Under the pieces are notes generated by a model. It was not told the origin of the DNA. It worked only from the letters and a program-made list of their open reading frames with translations, and did no database searches. Position numbers and translations under genes: made by a program. From assembly GCA_023399455.1 (NCBI GenBank), contig JAEWPN010000090.1, positions 15,947 to 79,946 on the forward strand: a stretch of DNA of 64,000 nt, written 5' to 3'. Every line of letters starts with the position of its first letter. The first letter of the stretch is position 1. Positions 54,864-63,896 of the stretch are shown in pieces. Source of the stretch: Bacillota bacterium. GTDB taxonomy: Bacteria > Bacillota > Clostridia > Lachnospirales > Lachnospiraceae.

Positions 54864-56176
54864 TGGACCAAGTAATCCTTACTGAGATTCCGAGACTATA
54901 CACTGGAATCGCGGAATGGGCGGCGTGCAGTGTATATATACTCATGCTGAAGAAGAGATACCGCGGCGCTGCCATGTGGCTGTTTATGGGATCAACGCTG
55001 ATTATACAATGCCTGGTTCTGGAACTGTCAGGTCACTTTTCTAAAAATTTTTGGCTTTTGGGCATGTTCCTGGCGATTGGCCTGATGCTTCTTTACTTTT
55101 ATCTTTCCTGCGAGATGAATTGGATCAACGCAGGATACTATTGTATAAGAGCCTTTATTTTGGCAGAATTTGCAGCTTCTTTGGAATGGCAGCTGTATTA
55201 TTATATAGTGGGAAGCACACAAAACTTAAGTTTATGGCTAAGCATACTTGTTTTGGCGGCAACTTATGCAGTAGTATATGTAGGAGTTTTCTTTTTGGAA
55301 AAGAAACACATGTACCTCTCTCAGGAAAAAACGACGGCAAAGGAATTGGTCTTCGTCATTGCGATTGGTTCGGCAGTCTTTTTTGTGAGTAATTTGAGCT
55401 TTGTCTACGCCAATACACCTTTCAGCAGTCAGATTACAAGGGAGATTTTCAATATTCGTACCCTGGTTGATTTGAGCGGTCTCACTATTTTATACGCGTA
55501 TCACATTTTGAGGAGAGAGATGCAGGCAAAGTACGATTTGGATGCCATGCGGAATATTTTACAGAGTCAGTATACTTTATACCGTAAGTCAGGTGAGAGC
55601 ATCGATATAGTCAACCGTAAATATCATGATTTAAAGCATCAGATAGCGGTTCTGCGGGCGGAAGAGGATTCGGCGAAGAGGCTGGCGTTTCTGGATGAGA
55701 TGGAAAGCGAAATCAAGATGTATGAGGCGCAGAACAAGACGGGTAACTCCGTGGTGGATACTATTCTGACAGGAAAAAGCATTACCTGCCAGAAGCATAA
55801 TATTGAATTGACATGCGTGGTGGATGGCAAACTCCTGAATTTCATGCATGTTATGGATATATGCACGCTATTTGGGAATTCGCTGGATAATGCTATCGAA
55901 TGTGAGATTCAGATTGAGGAACAGGAGAAAAGGCTCATTCATGTGGAAGTGGTTTCGAAAAAGGACTTTATCGTGCTCCGTTTTGAAAATTATTTTGAAG
56001 GGGATATTGAAATTGAGGATAATCTTCCTGCTACTACGAAGGCGAACAGGGAATATCACGGATACGGAATAAAGAGTATCAAATACACGGCAAAAAAATA
56101 TGGTGGATGGGTGACGATAAATAAAAAAGGGAACTGGTTCGAGCTCAATATTGTAATTCCGGCACCAAAAGAATAA
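54860..56176 (+). CDS. GHKL-type sensor histidine kinase (AgrC-like)
   Basis: 438 aa. About six membrane helices fill residues 10-215. They are followed by a phospho-accepting helix with KYHDLKHQIAVLR and a GHKL ATPase domain containing the N-box LFGNSLDNAIEC and G-box YHGYGIKSIKYTAKKYGG. It is the partner of the LytTR regulator encoded immediately upstream. The membrane part resembles AgrC-like receptors of peptides or small molecules; the signal is unknown, and no AgrD/AgrB-like genes are present. A sugar-related cue is suggested by the GH3 neighbours. Confidence 0.9.
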   Translation: MMDQVILTEIPRLYTGIAEWAACSVYILMLKKRYRGAAMWLFMGSTLIIQCLVLELSGHFSKNFWLLGMFLAIGLMLLYFYLSCEMNWINAGYYCIRAFILAEFAASLEWQLYYYIVGSTQNLSLWLSILVLAATYAVVYVGVFFLEKKHMYLSQEKTTAKELVFVIAIGSAVFFVSNLSFVYANTPFSSQITREIFNIRTLVDLSGLTILYAYHILRREMQAKYDLDAMRNILQSQYTLYRKSGESIDIVNRKYHDLKHQIAVLRAEEDSAKRLAFLDEMESEIKMYEAQNKTGNSVVDTILTGKSITCQKHNIELTCVVDGKLLNFMHVMDICTLFGNSLDNAIECEIQIEEQEKRLIHVEVVSKKDFIVLRFENYFEGDIEIEDNLPATTKANREYHGYGIKSIKYTAKKYGGWVTINKKGNWFELNIVIPAPKE

Positions 56177-56181
56177 ATTTG

Positions 56182-56210
56182 ATAAGGGGTGGACTGCCCC
56201 TTATTTTTTT
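56182..56210 (+). terminator. Terminator after the kinase gene
   Basis: Perfect 8-bp stem ATAAGGGG (56182-56189) with CCCCTTAT (56197-56204), then seven T, which run into the second palindromic repeat copy. Confidence 0.92.
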
Positions 56211-56273
56211 ATTTCATAGGAAAGATCTTGTTACGTTGCAGTAGTAAAGTTTCGGTTTCCTATGAAATAAAAG
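56207..56273. repeat. Short palindromic repeat, copy 2
   Basis: 67 bp with perfect 17-bp terminal inverted repeats (TTTTATTTCATAGGAAA at 56207-56223, TTTCCTATGAAATAAAA at 56256-56272). About 89% identical to 16591-16657 over the 63-bp core. Like that copy it begins inside the T tract of a terminator. Confidence 0.88.
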
Positions 56274-56485
56274 CACTCCGTGCAGGATACGCAGCTTCGC
56301 GCGCGGAACAAAAGCTGAGCTGCCGAAGTATTTTAGCGTGAGAGTGTGCGAAGCACACTTTTGTTCTTCTGAAAAGACACTTTATAATTACATAGATGGG
56401 GGATTGTTTGACATAAGAAAATCGGTTACAAAACAGGAATCTGGATTTGCATTTCCCCCTTTGTTAAATATAAACATATCTAAAA
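56274..56485. other. Structured intergenic segment before the second GH3 operon
   Basis: GAACAAAAG (56306-56314) is complementary to CTTTTGTTC (56358-56366). The long arm encloses the hairpin GTGTGC-GAA-GCACAC (56344-56358), and GCAGCTT/AAGCTG-type complementarity lies nearby. It may be part of a larger structured repeat together with the 67-bp element. From 56370 to 56485 the sequence is AT-rich with nothing further recognised. Confidence 0.5.
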
Positions 56486-56547
56486 GCAGTTTATGAAAGA
56501 AAAAGGACAGTTTGTGTAAACCAAGTCAAAAAAGAAAAAATTATGAT
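56486..56547 (+). promoter_or_regulatory. LytTR-type operator and promoter, site 2
   Basis: GCAGTTTATG (56486-56495) and ACAGTTTGTG (56507-56516) are direct repeats with 21-bp offset. TATGAT at 56542-56547 is the -10 box, and there is no good -35 box. The downstream repeat ends at about -36, the usual place for an activator. The second GH3 gene starts at 56601. Confidence 0.75.
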
Positions 56548-56600
56548 ATATTTTAATTGCCTAAGTTCTTTAAAAACAGGCGAGAAAAAGGAGGGAAATA

Positions 56601-59600
56601 ATGATTGAGAAAAAGTTAAAAAAATTAATGGCTCTGATGTTATCCGGAGCTCTTGTACTTAGTCTTACAGCCTGCGGAGGCAATGTAGGGCAGACTGAAA
56701 GTACAACCGAAACCCCAAAAACATCTGCGAGTCCAGAAGAAACACAGACAGCGTTATCGGAAACACCTGTTCTGTATGAGTCTGCATATACAAGTAAGGA
56801 AGAAGCATTACAGGCGGGGCTTGATTTAAATGTGGCGATTTCTGAAGAGGGTATGATCCTTTTAAAGAATGAAGGTGCTGCACTTCCGCTTGCAGGCGGA
56901 GCAAAAGTCACGATGCTTGGTTACGCGGCAGTCGATCCGAATGCAGGTTCCGGCGCGAACGTCGTTGACGCTTCTGCCGGAGCAGCTATTGCGGAGACCA
57001 CCGTAATCTCAGGAATGGAAGATGCAGGGTTTGCTCTGAACAAAACAGTCCTTGACCTCTACACGCAGTGGGCATCAGAGGAGGTAGAAGGGGCGGAGGC
57101 AGATGAGCAAGGGAATGTTCCCAAGAAAGCTTCCGATATCCTGGTGGCAGCTGATTTTGCAGAAGCTTCCGGGACTGATGAATGGAAAGCATCTCTGGGA
57201 GAGTACGGCGATGCGGCTATAGTTGTCATTTCGGGCGGCACCGGTGAGATTGCAAAGGACGGAAGAATTCACTCCCTGCAGCTTGATGATGAGCAGTATG
57301 ACCTGATTGATTATGCAGCTGCAAATTTTGATAAAGTTATTGTGCTGGTAAATAACTGTACTCCGATTGAAATTGCAGAAATTCAAAAAAATGATGCAGT
57401 TGATGCGATTCTGAATATCGGCGAACCCGGCGACAACGGATTTGAGGCGCTGGGGAGAATTATTGCCGGTGAAGTGAATCCTTCCGGCAGAACGGTTGAT
57501 ACTTGGGCGGTAGATTTTACGCAGAGCCCGTCTTACACGATTTTCAACACCAGAACCAGTGCAACGGCACAGGGTGAAGACGGCAACGGCACAATGACCG
57601 GTTATACCAGGTACAGTGTAAACGGCGAACCGGTAAATACATGGTCCGTAGGTTATGAAGAAGGCATTTATGTAGGTTACAGATATTATGAAACCAGAAG
57701 CTATGAAGAAAACAAATCAGGCACGGAGGATTCATGGTGGAATGCGAATGTAAACTATCCCTTCGGTTATGGTCTTTCCTATACTGACTTTACATGGGAA
57801 GTGACTCCTGCTACAGCAGCAGATTCTTCAGTGACCAAAGCGGATACTCTGACATTTGACGTCAAAGTAACCAATACCGGCGATGCTGCAGGTAAGGAAG
57901 TTGTTCAGTTATATTATACGGCTCCTTACGGCACAGAAGAAACAGGCAATGATACGGTAATGGAAAAATCATATGTTGTTCTCGGAGATTATGCAAAAAC
58001 AGGTATACTTGAACCGGGCGCAAGCGAGGTCCTACAGGTTTCCATTGATGTTTCCGATATGGCTTCCTACGATGATGTGACAGATAAGACATACGTTTTG
58101 GATGCAGGTACTTACAATGTTAAGGTTGCAGGCAATGCTCACTATGGCATGAACGCAAATGATGTTGATTTTAATTACATTGTTGCGCAAAAGGAATTGT
58201 GCAATGAAGCGGTTACAGGTGCGGAGATCACCAATGCTTTGGACGATGTAACAGAAGGTTTTGCAGACGAAGGGTATACAGCTTTATCCCGCAGTGATTT
58301 TAAAGGAACAATGCCGGATGGTTTTGAGGCTGTAAAAGAAATCTCTGAAGAGGAATATGCTACATGGGACTATGATGATGCGGCATACAACGCTTATTAT
58401 GATGCGACGGCAATCGGCACACCCGTTTATGAGGCAGATGCTGCAAACCGTACAGCAGATAAATATTCCATGGTTTTGTCCGATCTGATCGGCGCGGATG
58501 CAGACGATGCGAGATATCAGGAATTGGTTGAACAACTGACGCTACAGGAATTAGCGGATTTGGTCAATGTAGGCGGATTCAATTCCGTTGGCATACCGTA
58601 TATCGGCAAACCATATTCACGTGATACCGATGGCCCTAAGGGATGGACAGGTAACTACACCGATACAAATGACAGGTTCAACTACTTTAGCTCAGAACCC
58701 ATGATCGCAGCTACTTTTAATGAAGACCTTCTTTATCAGATGGGAGAAATAATCGGCGAGCAGGGCTTGTGGGGTAACAGCACGGTATCGGGCGGAATCG
58801 TATACAGCTATACCGGGTGGTATGCACCGGGTATGAACATTCATCGTTCCCCTTTTGACAGCCGAGTAACAGAGTATTATTCTGAAGATCCTCTCCTGAC
58901 AGGAAGCCTGGCTGCTAACGTATCTCAAGGTGCAAAATCAAAGGGATGCTATATTACGCTGAAGCATTTTGCATTCCATAATGACGGCGGCGGTGCTACC
59001 ACATATCGTTTTGGGCCTATATCAAACGGTACGGGAATGGATGGTCTGTCCGCATGGATGACAGAGCAGACAGCCAGAGAAGTTTACCTGAAAGGGTATC
59101 AGAAAGCAGTAGAAGAAGGTGAAGCTACTTTCGCAATGGGATCCTTTACAAGAATCGGCAAGACGTGGTGTTCTGCAAGCTATGGTGTTATGAACCAGAT
59201 TACCCGTGACGAGTGGGGATTCAATGGTGCTGTTGTAACGGATATCGTATTATACAATTCCTGTAATGCATATCAGTTGATTAAAGCAGGCGCTAATATG
59301 ATGTTAGATGCCAAGGTTTATGGTCTTGAAGGCGGCATATATCTGGATATAGAAGAAATCCTTGCTATGGATAAAGATGCTCAGAATATTACAATCCACT
59401 GTATGCAGGAAGCTGCCAAGCAGATCTTGTATATGGTTGCAAACAGTAATGCGATGCAGCTTCCCAAGGGCACGAAGGTAATTTATACAGATACCGTTGA
59501 AGTTGATGGTGAAGATGTTGCTGTAACACTGGCAGATGCCAAGGTTGGTGAAGCATATACTTCAGATGCGTTAAACACTGCTGTTTTAAATACCTACTAT

Positions 59601-59780
59601 GCATATTCTGATATTGCTTATACGGTAGAAGGATTGCCGGGGGGAATGACTTTTGATGCGGCGACCGGTATTATCGGCGGAACGCCGTCTGCAGCAGGCG
59701 ACTACACGATTAAGATTACGGCAGAAGCAACGGGTTATGAACCGGCCGCTATTGAGCTTGCGCTTATAGTTGCTAAATAA
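56601..59780 (+). CDS. Lipoprotein, domain-permuted GH3 glycosidase with Ig-like C-terminal domain (second)
   Basis: 1059 aa. A lipoprotein signal peptide with lipobox LTAC comes first. The alpha/beta sandwich (ISEEGMILLKNEGAALPL, NPSGRTVDTWAVD) and the fibronectin-like domain follow. The TIM barrel has YAPGMNIHRSPFDSRVTEYY and nucleophile Asp in GFNGAVVTDIVLYN. The final 90 residues form a putative Ig domain (VEGLPGGMTFDAATGIIGGT). The usual KHFxxN motif reads LKHFAFHNDGG, with His at the Asn position, so specificity may differ. First gene of an operon with the CBM-like lipoprotein and third GH3. Confidence 0.88.
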   Translation: MIEKKLKKLMALMLSGALVLSLTACGGNVGQTESTTETPKTSASPEETQTALSETPVLYESAYTSKEEALQAGLDLNVAISEEGMILLKNEGAALPLAGGAKVTMLGYAAVDPNAGSGANVVDASAGAAIAETTVISGMEDAGFALNKTVLDLYTQWASEEVEGAEADEQGNVPKKASDILVAADFAEASGTDEWKASLGEYGDAAIVVISGGTGEIAKDGRIHSLQLDDEQYDLIDYAAANFDKVIVLVNNCTPIEIAEIQKNDAVDAILNIGEPGDNGFEALGRIIAGEVNPSGRTVDTWAVDFTQSPSYTIFNTRTSATAQGEDGNGTMTGYTRYSVNGEPVNTWSVGYEEGIYVGYRYYETRSYEENKSGTEDSWWNANVNYPFGYGLSYTDFTWEVTPATAADSSVTKADTLTFDVKVTNTGDAAGKEVVQLYYTAPYGTEETGNDTVMEKSYVVLGDYAKTGILEPGASEVLQVSIDVSDMASYDDVTDKTYVLDAGTYNVKVAGNAHYGMNANDVDFNYIVAQKELCNEAVTGAEITNALDDVTEGFADEGYTALSRSDFKGTMPDGFEAVKEISEEEYATWDYDDAAYNAYYDATAIGTPVYEADAANRTADKYSMVLSDLIGADADDARYQELVEQLTLQELADLVNVGGFNSVGIPYIGKPYSRDTDGPKGWTGNYTDTNDRFNYFSSEPMIAATFNEDLLYQMGEIIGEQGLWGNSTVSGGIVYSYTGWYAPGMNIHRSPFDSRVTEYYSEDPLLTGSLAANVSQGAKSKGCYITLKHFAFHNDGGGATTYRFGPISNGTGMDGLSAWMTEQTAREVYLKGYQKAVEEGEATFAMGSFTRIGKTWCSASYGVMNQITRDEWGFNGAVVTDIVLYNSCNAYQLIKAGANMMLDAKVYGLEGGIYLDIEEILAMDKDAQNITIHCMQEAAKQILYMVANSNAMQLPKGTKVIYTDTVEVDGEDVAVTLADAKVGEAYTSDALNTAVLNTYYAYSDIAYTVEGLPGGMTFDAATGIIGGTPSAAGDYTIKITAEATGYEPAAIELALIVAK

Positions 59781-59813
59781 TCATACGGAATATATAATAA
59801 AAAAATAAATCGG

Positions 59814-59853
59814 AACAGATGCAGATGCGGCGCGGTAAGCAGGTGCATCTGTT
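59814..59853 (+). other. Hairpin between the second GH3 and the lipoprotein gene
   Basis: AACAGATGCA (59814-59823) and TGCATCTGTT (59844-59853) form a perfect 10-bp stem without a following T tract. Likely mRNA processing or a partial terminator. Confidence 0.6.
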
Positions 59854-59878
59854 TCGCTAAATCAGGAGGAGTGACGTA

Positions 59879-60523
59879 ATGAAAAAGAGAGCAATAGCAG
59901 CTTTGTTTATGACGGCAGCAATGGTATTGATGACTGCCTGCGGAGGCGGCGGTTCAGAAGCCGGAAGCAACACTACGGAAGAAGCGAATAATGAGGTGAA
60001 GGAAGCGGACGGAACAGAATTTATTTTTGAAGCAGAATACACTGTATTGGAAGGATTGGAGGGGCTTGGAGTATCCGGTTCTCCGACAGGCATCGGCCTT
60101 GCAAAAGAAAATGCTGATGCAAGCAATGGCTTTTATGTAGGGGAGCTTGGCTTAAAAAGTCCAATTACCTTTGTCATCACATCAGATGCGGATACGACAG
60201 CTACGCTGAAAGCAGTACTTGGCTCTAATACATTAGGAAACTGTACCTGGAATCCTACAAGCTTCGTAGTTACTGTAAATGGTGAAGCAGTTCAGTATGA
60301 GGAGTTTACAACAGATAACGGTACGGATGCAAGCAATCAGGAAAATTTCAAAACAAAGAATCTTGGCGAAATCCAGTTGAAAGCAGGCGAGAACGAAATT
60401 ATTTTTGTTGCCGGTGAGAATACCTATCGCAGCAATATGCCAAGTGCACCTTCCATTGACTGTCTGAAGATTACGGCAGGCGCAGCGCTTTCCATGGATG
60501 AGGTTGTAGAAAACATTGAATAA
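59879..60523 (+). CDS. Secreted lipoprotein with carbohydrate-binding-like domain
   Basis: 214 aa. A lipoprotein signal ends MTAC, followed by a Gly/Ser/Glu-rich linker. A beta-sandwich-like domain of about 165 residues begins EFIFEAEYTVLEGLEGLG. The EAE start and the closing GENEIIFVAGENTYRS...IDCLKI are typical of CBM6/CBM35-like folds. There is no catalytic domain. Encoded between two GH3 genes, it probably holds glycan near the anchored glucosidases. The binding specificity is unknown. Start behind AGGAGGAG. Confidence 0.75.
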   Translation: MKKRAIAALFMTAAMVLMTACGGGGSEAGSNTTEEANNEVKEADGTEFIFEAEYTVLEGLEGLGVSGSPTGIGLAKENADASNGFYVGELGLKSPITFVITSDADTTATLKAVLGSNTLGNCTWNPTSFVVTVNGEAVQYEEFTTDNGTDASNQENFKTKNLGEIQLKAGENEIIFVAGENTYRSNMPSAPSIDCLKITAGAALSMDEVVENIE

Positions 60524-60632
60524 TATCATGATACCACAAAGTGCGTAACAATCCGTAGGTATCAACATCACATTGTTAAAAATTGTGCCCGCGGGTCTGA
60601 AATAAGAAGCTGCGGAAGAAAAGGAGATAATT

Positions 60633-63626
60633 ATGGGTTTTATTTGGGCTCATAAAAAAACAAAAATTTGGTTTATCGTGACGGCTATCGTACTTGTTCT
60701 TGTAATTACGGTAACAGCTGTTCTATTGAGCGTACCCATTGTTACAAATTCATTAAGCCTTGTTTTTGGCGGAGAACGCGCCAATGTGGTAGAGGATAAC
60801 AGAGTTGAGTGGTATGACAGACAGTATTCCAGTAAGGAAGAAGTATTAAGCGCAGCAAATGATTTTGTGACTGAGGTGGAAAAGGAAGGAATCGTACTTC
60901 TCAAAAATGAAAATGATGTGCTTCCCCTGTCCGCAGATGGCGCACGTGTCAGTGTATTTGGCAAGAATTCAGTGAATATTGTTTATTCCGGTTCCGGTTC
61001 AGGCAGCAGCAGTAGCGGGGCAACGCAGAAGACGTTATATGAGAGCCTGGATGCAGCGGGAATCTCCTATAATGAAACGCTTAAGAGTTTTTATGAGAAT
61101 TCCGGCAAATCCGGCAGCGGAAGACCGGGAAATCCTGCCATGACATCAGGACAGAGGCTGCCCGGTTTCGAAACAGGGGAAACGCAGATGGATTCTTATA
61201 CATCTGATGTGACGGGCAGTTATGCAGATTATCAGGATGCGGCAATCGTTGTTTTTTCCAGAATCGGCGGAGAAGGCTTTGACCTTCCCAGAACAATGGC
61301 AGACAGCTTTGGCGGCGACGCCGTCTTGGGAGCTTCTTCTGCAGATAGCCATTATCTGAAATTAGACGCAAATGAAAAAGCGCTTTTGGAGCATGTAAAA
61401 GAAAATTTTTCCAATGTTATTGTTGTTCTGAATGTGGGCACCACCATGGAAATACCGGAATTAAAGGCAGATGAAGGAATAGATTCCATTCTCTGGATGG
61501 GATTTCCGGGGGCAACGGGTGTTATGGCTTTGGGACAGATTCTGACGGGAATAGATACGCAAGGGAATCAGATTAGTCCCTCCGGTCATACGGTAGATAC
61601 CTGGGTTGCAGATTTTACGATGGATCCGACCTGGTATAATACCGGCGTTTATGGAAGTGAATTCGGCAACCGCTATCTTTATGAAGGTGACAAAACGGAT
61701 TATGCTTTTGTAAACTATGAAGAAGGTATTTATGTAGGATATCGTTATTATGAGACCCGCGGATATGAGGAGACGAAAGCGAACCCGCAGTCCACATGGT
61801 ATGAAGACAGCGTAGTCTATCCTTTCGGGTATGGTCTTTCTTATACTGCGTTTGACTGGAATGTTTCCTTTGCGGAAGCTGATGGAAGCATTATTGCGGC
61901 AGATGATACGCTAGAGGTATCCGTGACGGTTAAAAATACCGGAGATTATGCCGGAAAAGATGTTGTAGAGTTGTATTACAGCGCACCTTATGATTATGAA
62001 GGGCCTGCAATTGAAAAGGCACATGTTGTTTTAGGTGATTTTGCCAAAACAGGACTTCTGGCTCCGGGAGAAGAAGAGACGCTTACGCTTACTCTGGATG
62101 TGAAGAATATGAAGTCTTATGACTATGCGGACGCCAATGAGAATGGTTTCAGCGGCTACGAGCTGGAAGCAGGGGATTACAATATCATCGTAGGAAGCGA
62201 TTCGCATACGGCGAAGGCAGGTGCAGTATATACCTTGAATGACAGTATGCAGATGTCCACTGATAGGAATGCAGACGGCGAAGAAGCGGAAGTTGTAAAT
62301 GCATTTGATGATGTGAGTGCCGGTATTTTCGGGACGGACACCTATGCATCCTATGTATCCCGTAAAGATTTTGCCGGTACGGTTCCAACAGCCTATTTGG
62401 ACGACAGTGAAAGAACCCTGACAGATGAATTAAAGGAAGCGCTGGATGAATCAATCAAGCGTAAATACACAGAGCCTGATGAAGGAAAGCCATGGGAAGT
62501 AACGGGAGATGCGCCCTCTGCCACACCGGTAAATAACGGGCTGTCTCTGAGGGATATGCTTTATGCCGAGGACGGAAGTTACGTAGGAGAGGTGTCCTTC
62601 GATGACCCGCGCTGGGAAACGCTGCTGGATGAAATATCCCTTGAGGAGATGAAGAATCTGGTCGGTTTCGGCGCTTTCCGCACCAATGAAGTAAAGGGCA
62701 TTGACGGGGTGGTCGGCAAACCTCTCACGACAGATGCAGATGGCCCCAGCGGGTTTACGAGCTTTTTATCAGAATCAGTCGTATACGGGACTTGTGCTTA
62801 TCAGGCAGAATGTGTAATGGGCTCCACCTGGAATGTTGCTCTGGCAGAGAGAATGGGTGAGCTGGTAGGTGAAGAAGGTCTTGCAGGCAATGAAAAAGGT
62901 GACGGATTGCCTTATTCCGGTTGGTATGCACCGGCCGTGAATATCCACCGTTCTCCTTTTGCGGGAAGAAACTGGGAATATTATAGTGAGGACGGCCTGC
63001 TGTCCGGCAAATTCGCCGCAGGTGTGATTCGGGGAGCGGAGAAAAAAGGCGTCTACTGTTACGTGAAGCATTTTGCAATCAATGACCAGGAGACGGATCG
63101 TGAATATAACGGTATACTCGTATGGGCGAATGAACAGGCAATGAGGGAGATTTATCTTCTGCCGTTTGAGATTGCAGTGAAAGAAGGCGGGGCAACAGGC
63201 ATGATGTCTTCCTTCAATCGTGTGGGTATGAAATGGGCAGGCGGCAGCTATGCACTGCTTACGCAGGTGCTACGTGATGAATGGGGCTTCCATGGCTCGG
63301 TCATTACGGACTATAGCTTAAATACCTATACACACGTGGACGAGATGATCCGTGCCGGCGGCGACTTGTTCTTAACGCAGGATGCCAAGACATTTGCCAT
63401 GACCGATGATGCAACGCAGATTACGCTTCTTCGGCAGGCGACAAAGAATATTTTGTATTCGGTTGTCAACAGCAATGCCATGAGTATCCAATCAGATGGC
63501 TATCTGCTGCCAGTATGGATGCTGGTGATGATATTTGTGGACATTGCCATTATTGCAGCTTTGATCCTTTGGGGCGTGTTTGCGATCCGTTCCGTAAAAA
63601 GTGGGAAAAGCATGAAAAAAGCGTAA
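60633..63626 (+). CDS. Membrane-anchored, domain-permuted GH3 beta-glucosidase (third)
   Basis: 997 aa. N-terminal membrane helix at about 10-35. Alpha/beta sandwich with VEKEGIVLLKNENDVLPL, a Ser/Gly loop, and SPSGHTVDTWVAD. Fibronectin-like domain (VSVTVKNTGDYAGKDVVEL). TIM barrel with YAPAVNIHRSPFAGRNWEYY, VKHFAINDQET and nucleophile Asp in GFHGSVITDYS. A last membrane helix (LVMIFVDIAIIAALILWGVF) with basic tail ends it. It would sit tethered at both ends outside the membrane. Start behind AAAGGAG, 109 bases after the lipoprotein gene; no separate promoter is apparent. Confidence 0.88.
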   Translation: MGFIWAHKKTKIWFIVTAIVLVLVITVTAVLLSVPIVTNSLSLVFGGERANVVEDNRVEWYDRQYSSKEEVLSAANDFVTEVEKEGIVLLKNENDVLPLSADGARVSVFGKNSVNIVYSGSGSGSSSSGATQKTLYESLDAAGISYNETLKSFYENSGKSGSGRPGNPAMTSGQRLPGFETGETQMDSYTSDVTGSYADYQDAAIVVFSRIGGEGFDLPRTMADSFGGDAVLGASSADSHYLKLDANEKALLEHVKENFSNVIVVLNVGTTMEIPELKADEGIDSILWMGFPGATGVMALGQILTGIDTQGNQISPSGHTVDTWVADFTMDPTWYNTGVYGSEFGNRYLYEGDKTDYAFVNYEEGIYVGYRYYETRGYEETKANPQSTWYEDSVVYPFGYGLSYTAFDWNVSFAEADGSIIAADDTLEVSVTVKNTGDYAGKDVVELYYSAPYDYEGPAIEKAHVVLGDFAKTGLLAPGEEETLTLTLDVKNMKSYDYADANENGFSGYELEAGDYNIIVGSDSHTAKAGAVYTLNDSMQMSTDRNADGEEAEVVNAFDDVSAGIFGTDTYASYVSRKDFAGTVPTAYLDDSERTLTDELKEALDESIKRKYTEPDEGKPWEVTGDAPSATPVNNGLSLRDMLYAEDGSYVGEVSFDDPRWETLLDEISLEEMKNLVGFGAFRTNEVKGIDGVVGKPLTTDADGPSGFTSFLSESVVYGTCAYQAECVMGSTWNVALAERMGELVGEEGLAGNEKGDGLPYSGWYAPAVNIHRSPFAGRNWEYYSEDGLLSGKFAAGVIRGAEKKGVYCYVKHFAINDQETDREYNGILVWANEQAMREIYLLPFEIAVKEGGATGMMSSFNRVGMKWAGGSYALLTQVLRDEWGFHGSVITDYSLNTYTHVDEMIRAGGDLFLTQDAKTFAMTDDATQITLLRQATKNILYSVVNSNAMSIQSDGYLLPVWMLVMIFVDIAIIAALILWGVFAIRSVKSGKSMKKA

Positions 63627-63656
63627 TGCTATAAACAAAGTGTTATAAAAAGTTAA

Positions 63657-63691
63657 AGAGAGCTGCCGCCAAGAGGTTGCGGCTCTTTTTT
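63657..63691 (+). terminator. Terminator after the third GH3 gene
   Basis: GCCGC (63665-63669) pairs with GCGGC (63679-63683), flanked by AGAG and CTCT, then six T. Confidence 0.8.
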
Positions 63692-63788
63692 GCTGTGGAA
63701 GGGAAAAACAATGGAATTGAAATATAATGAGATGACCATGTGAGAAATGCCTTTTTGCGCCCCTTTCAATGTCAAATATGTTTATAAT

Positions 63789-63850
63789 GCAGTTTGTGCT
63801 CTAAAACCGACAGTTTATGACATTAGATACGATAAAGGAAGATAAATGAT
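63789..63850 (+). promoter_or_regulatory. LytTR-type operator and promoter, site 3
   Basis: GCAGTTTGTG (63789-63798) and ACAGTTTATG (63810-63819) repeat with 21-bp offset. AATGAT at 63845-63850 stands where TATGAT stands in site 2. It precedes the partial gene at 63897. Confidence 0.7.
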
Positions 63851-63896
63851 AAGATATGATTGTCAAAATATGTAAAAACAATTTAAGGGGGAAGTT

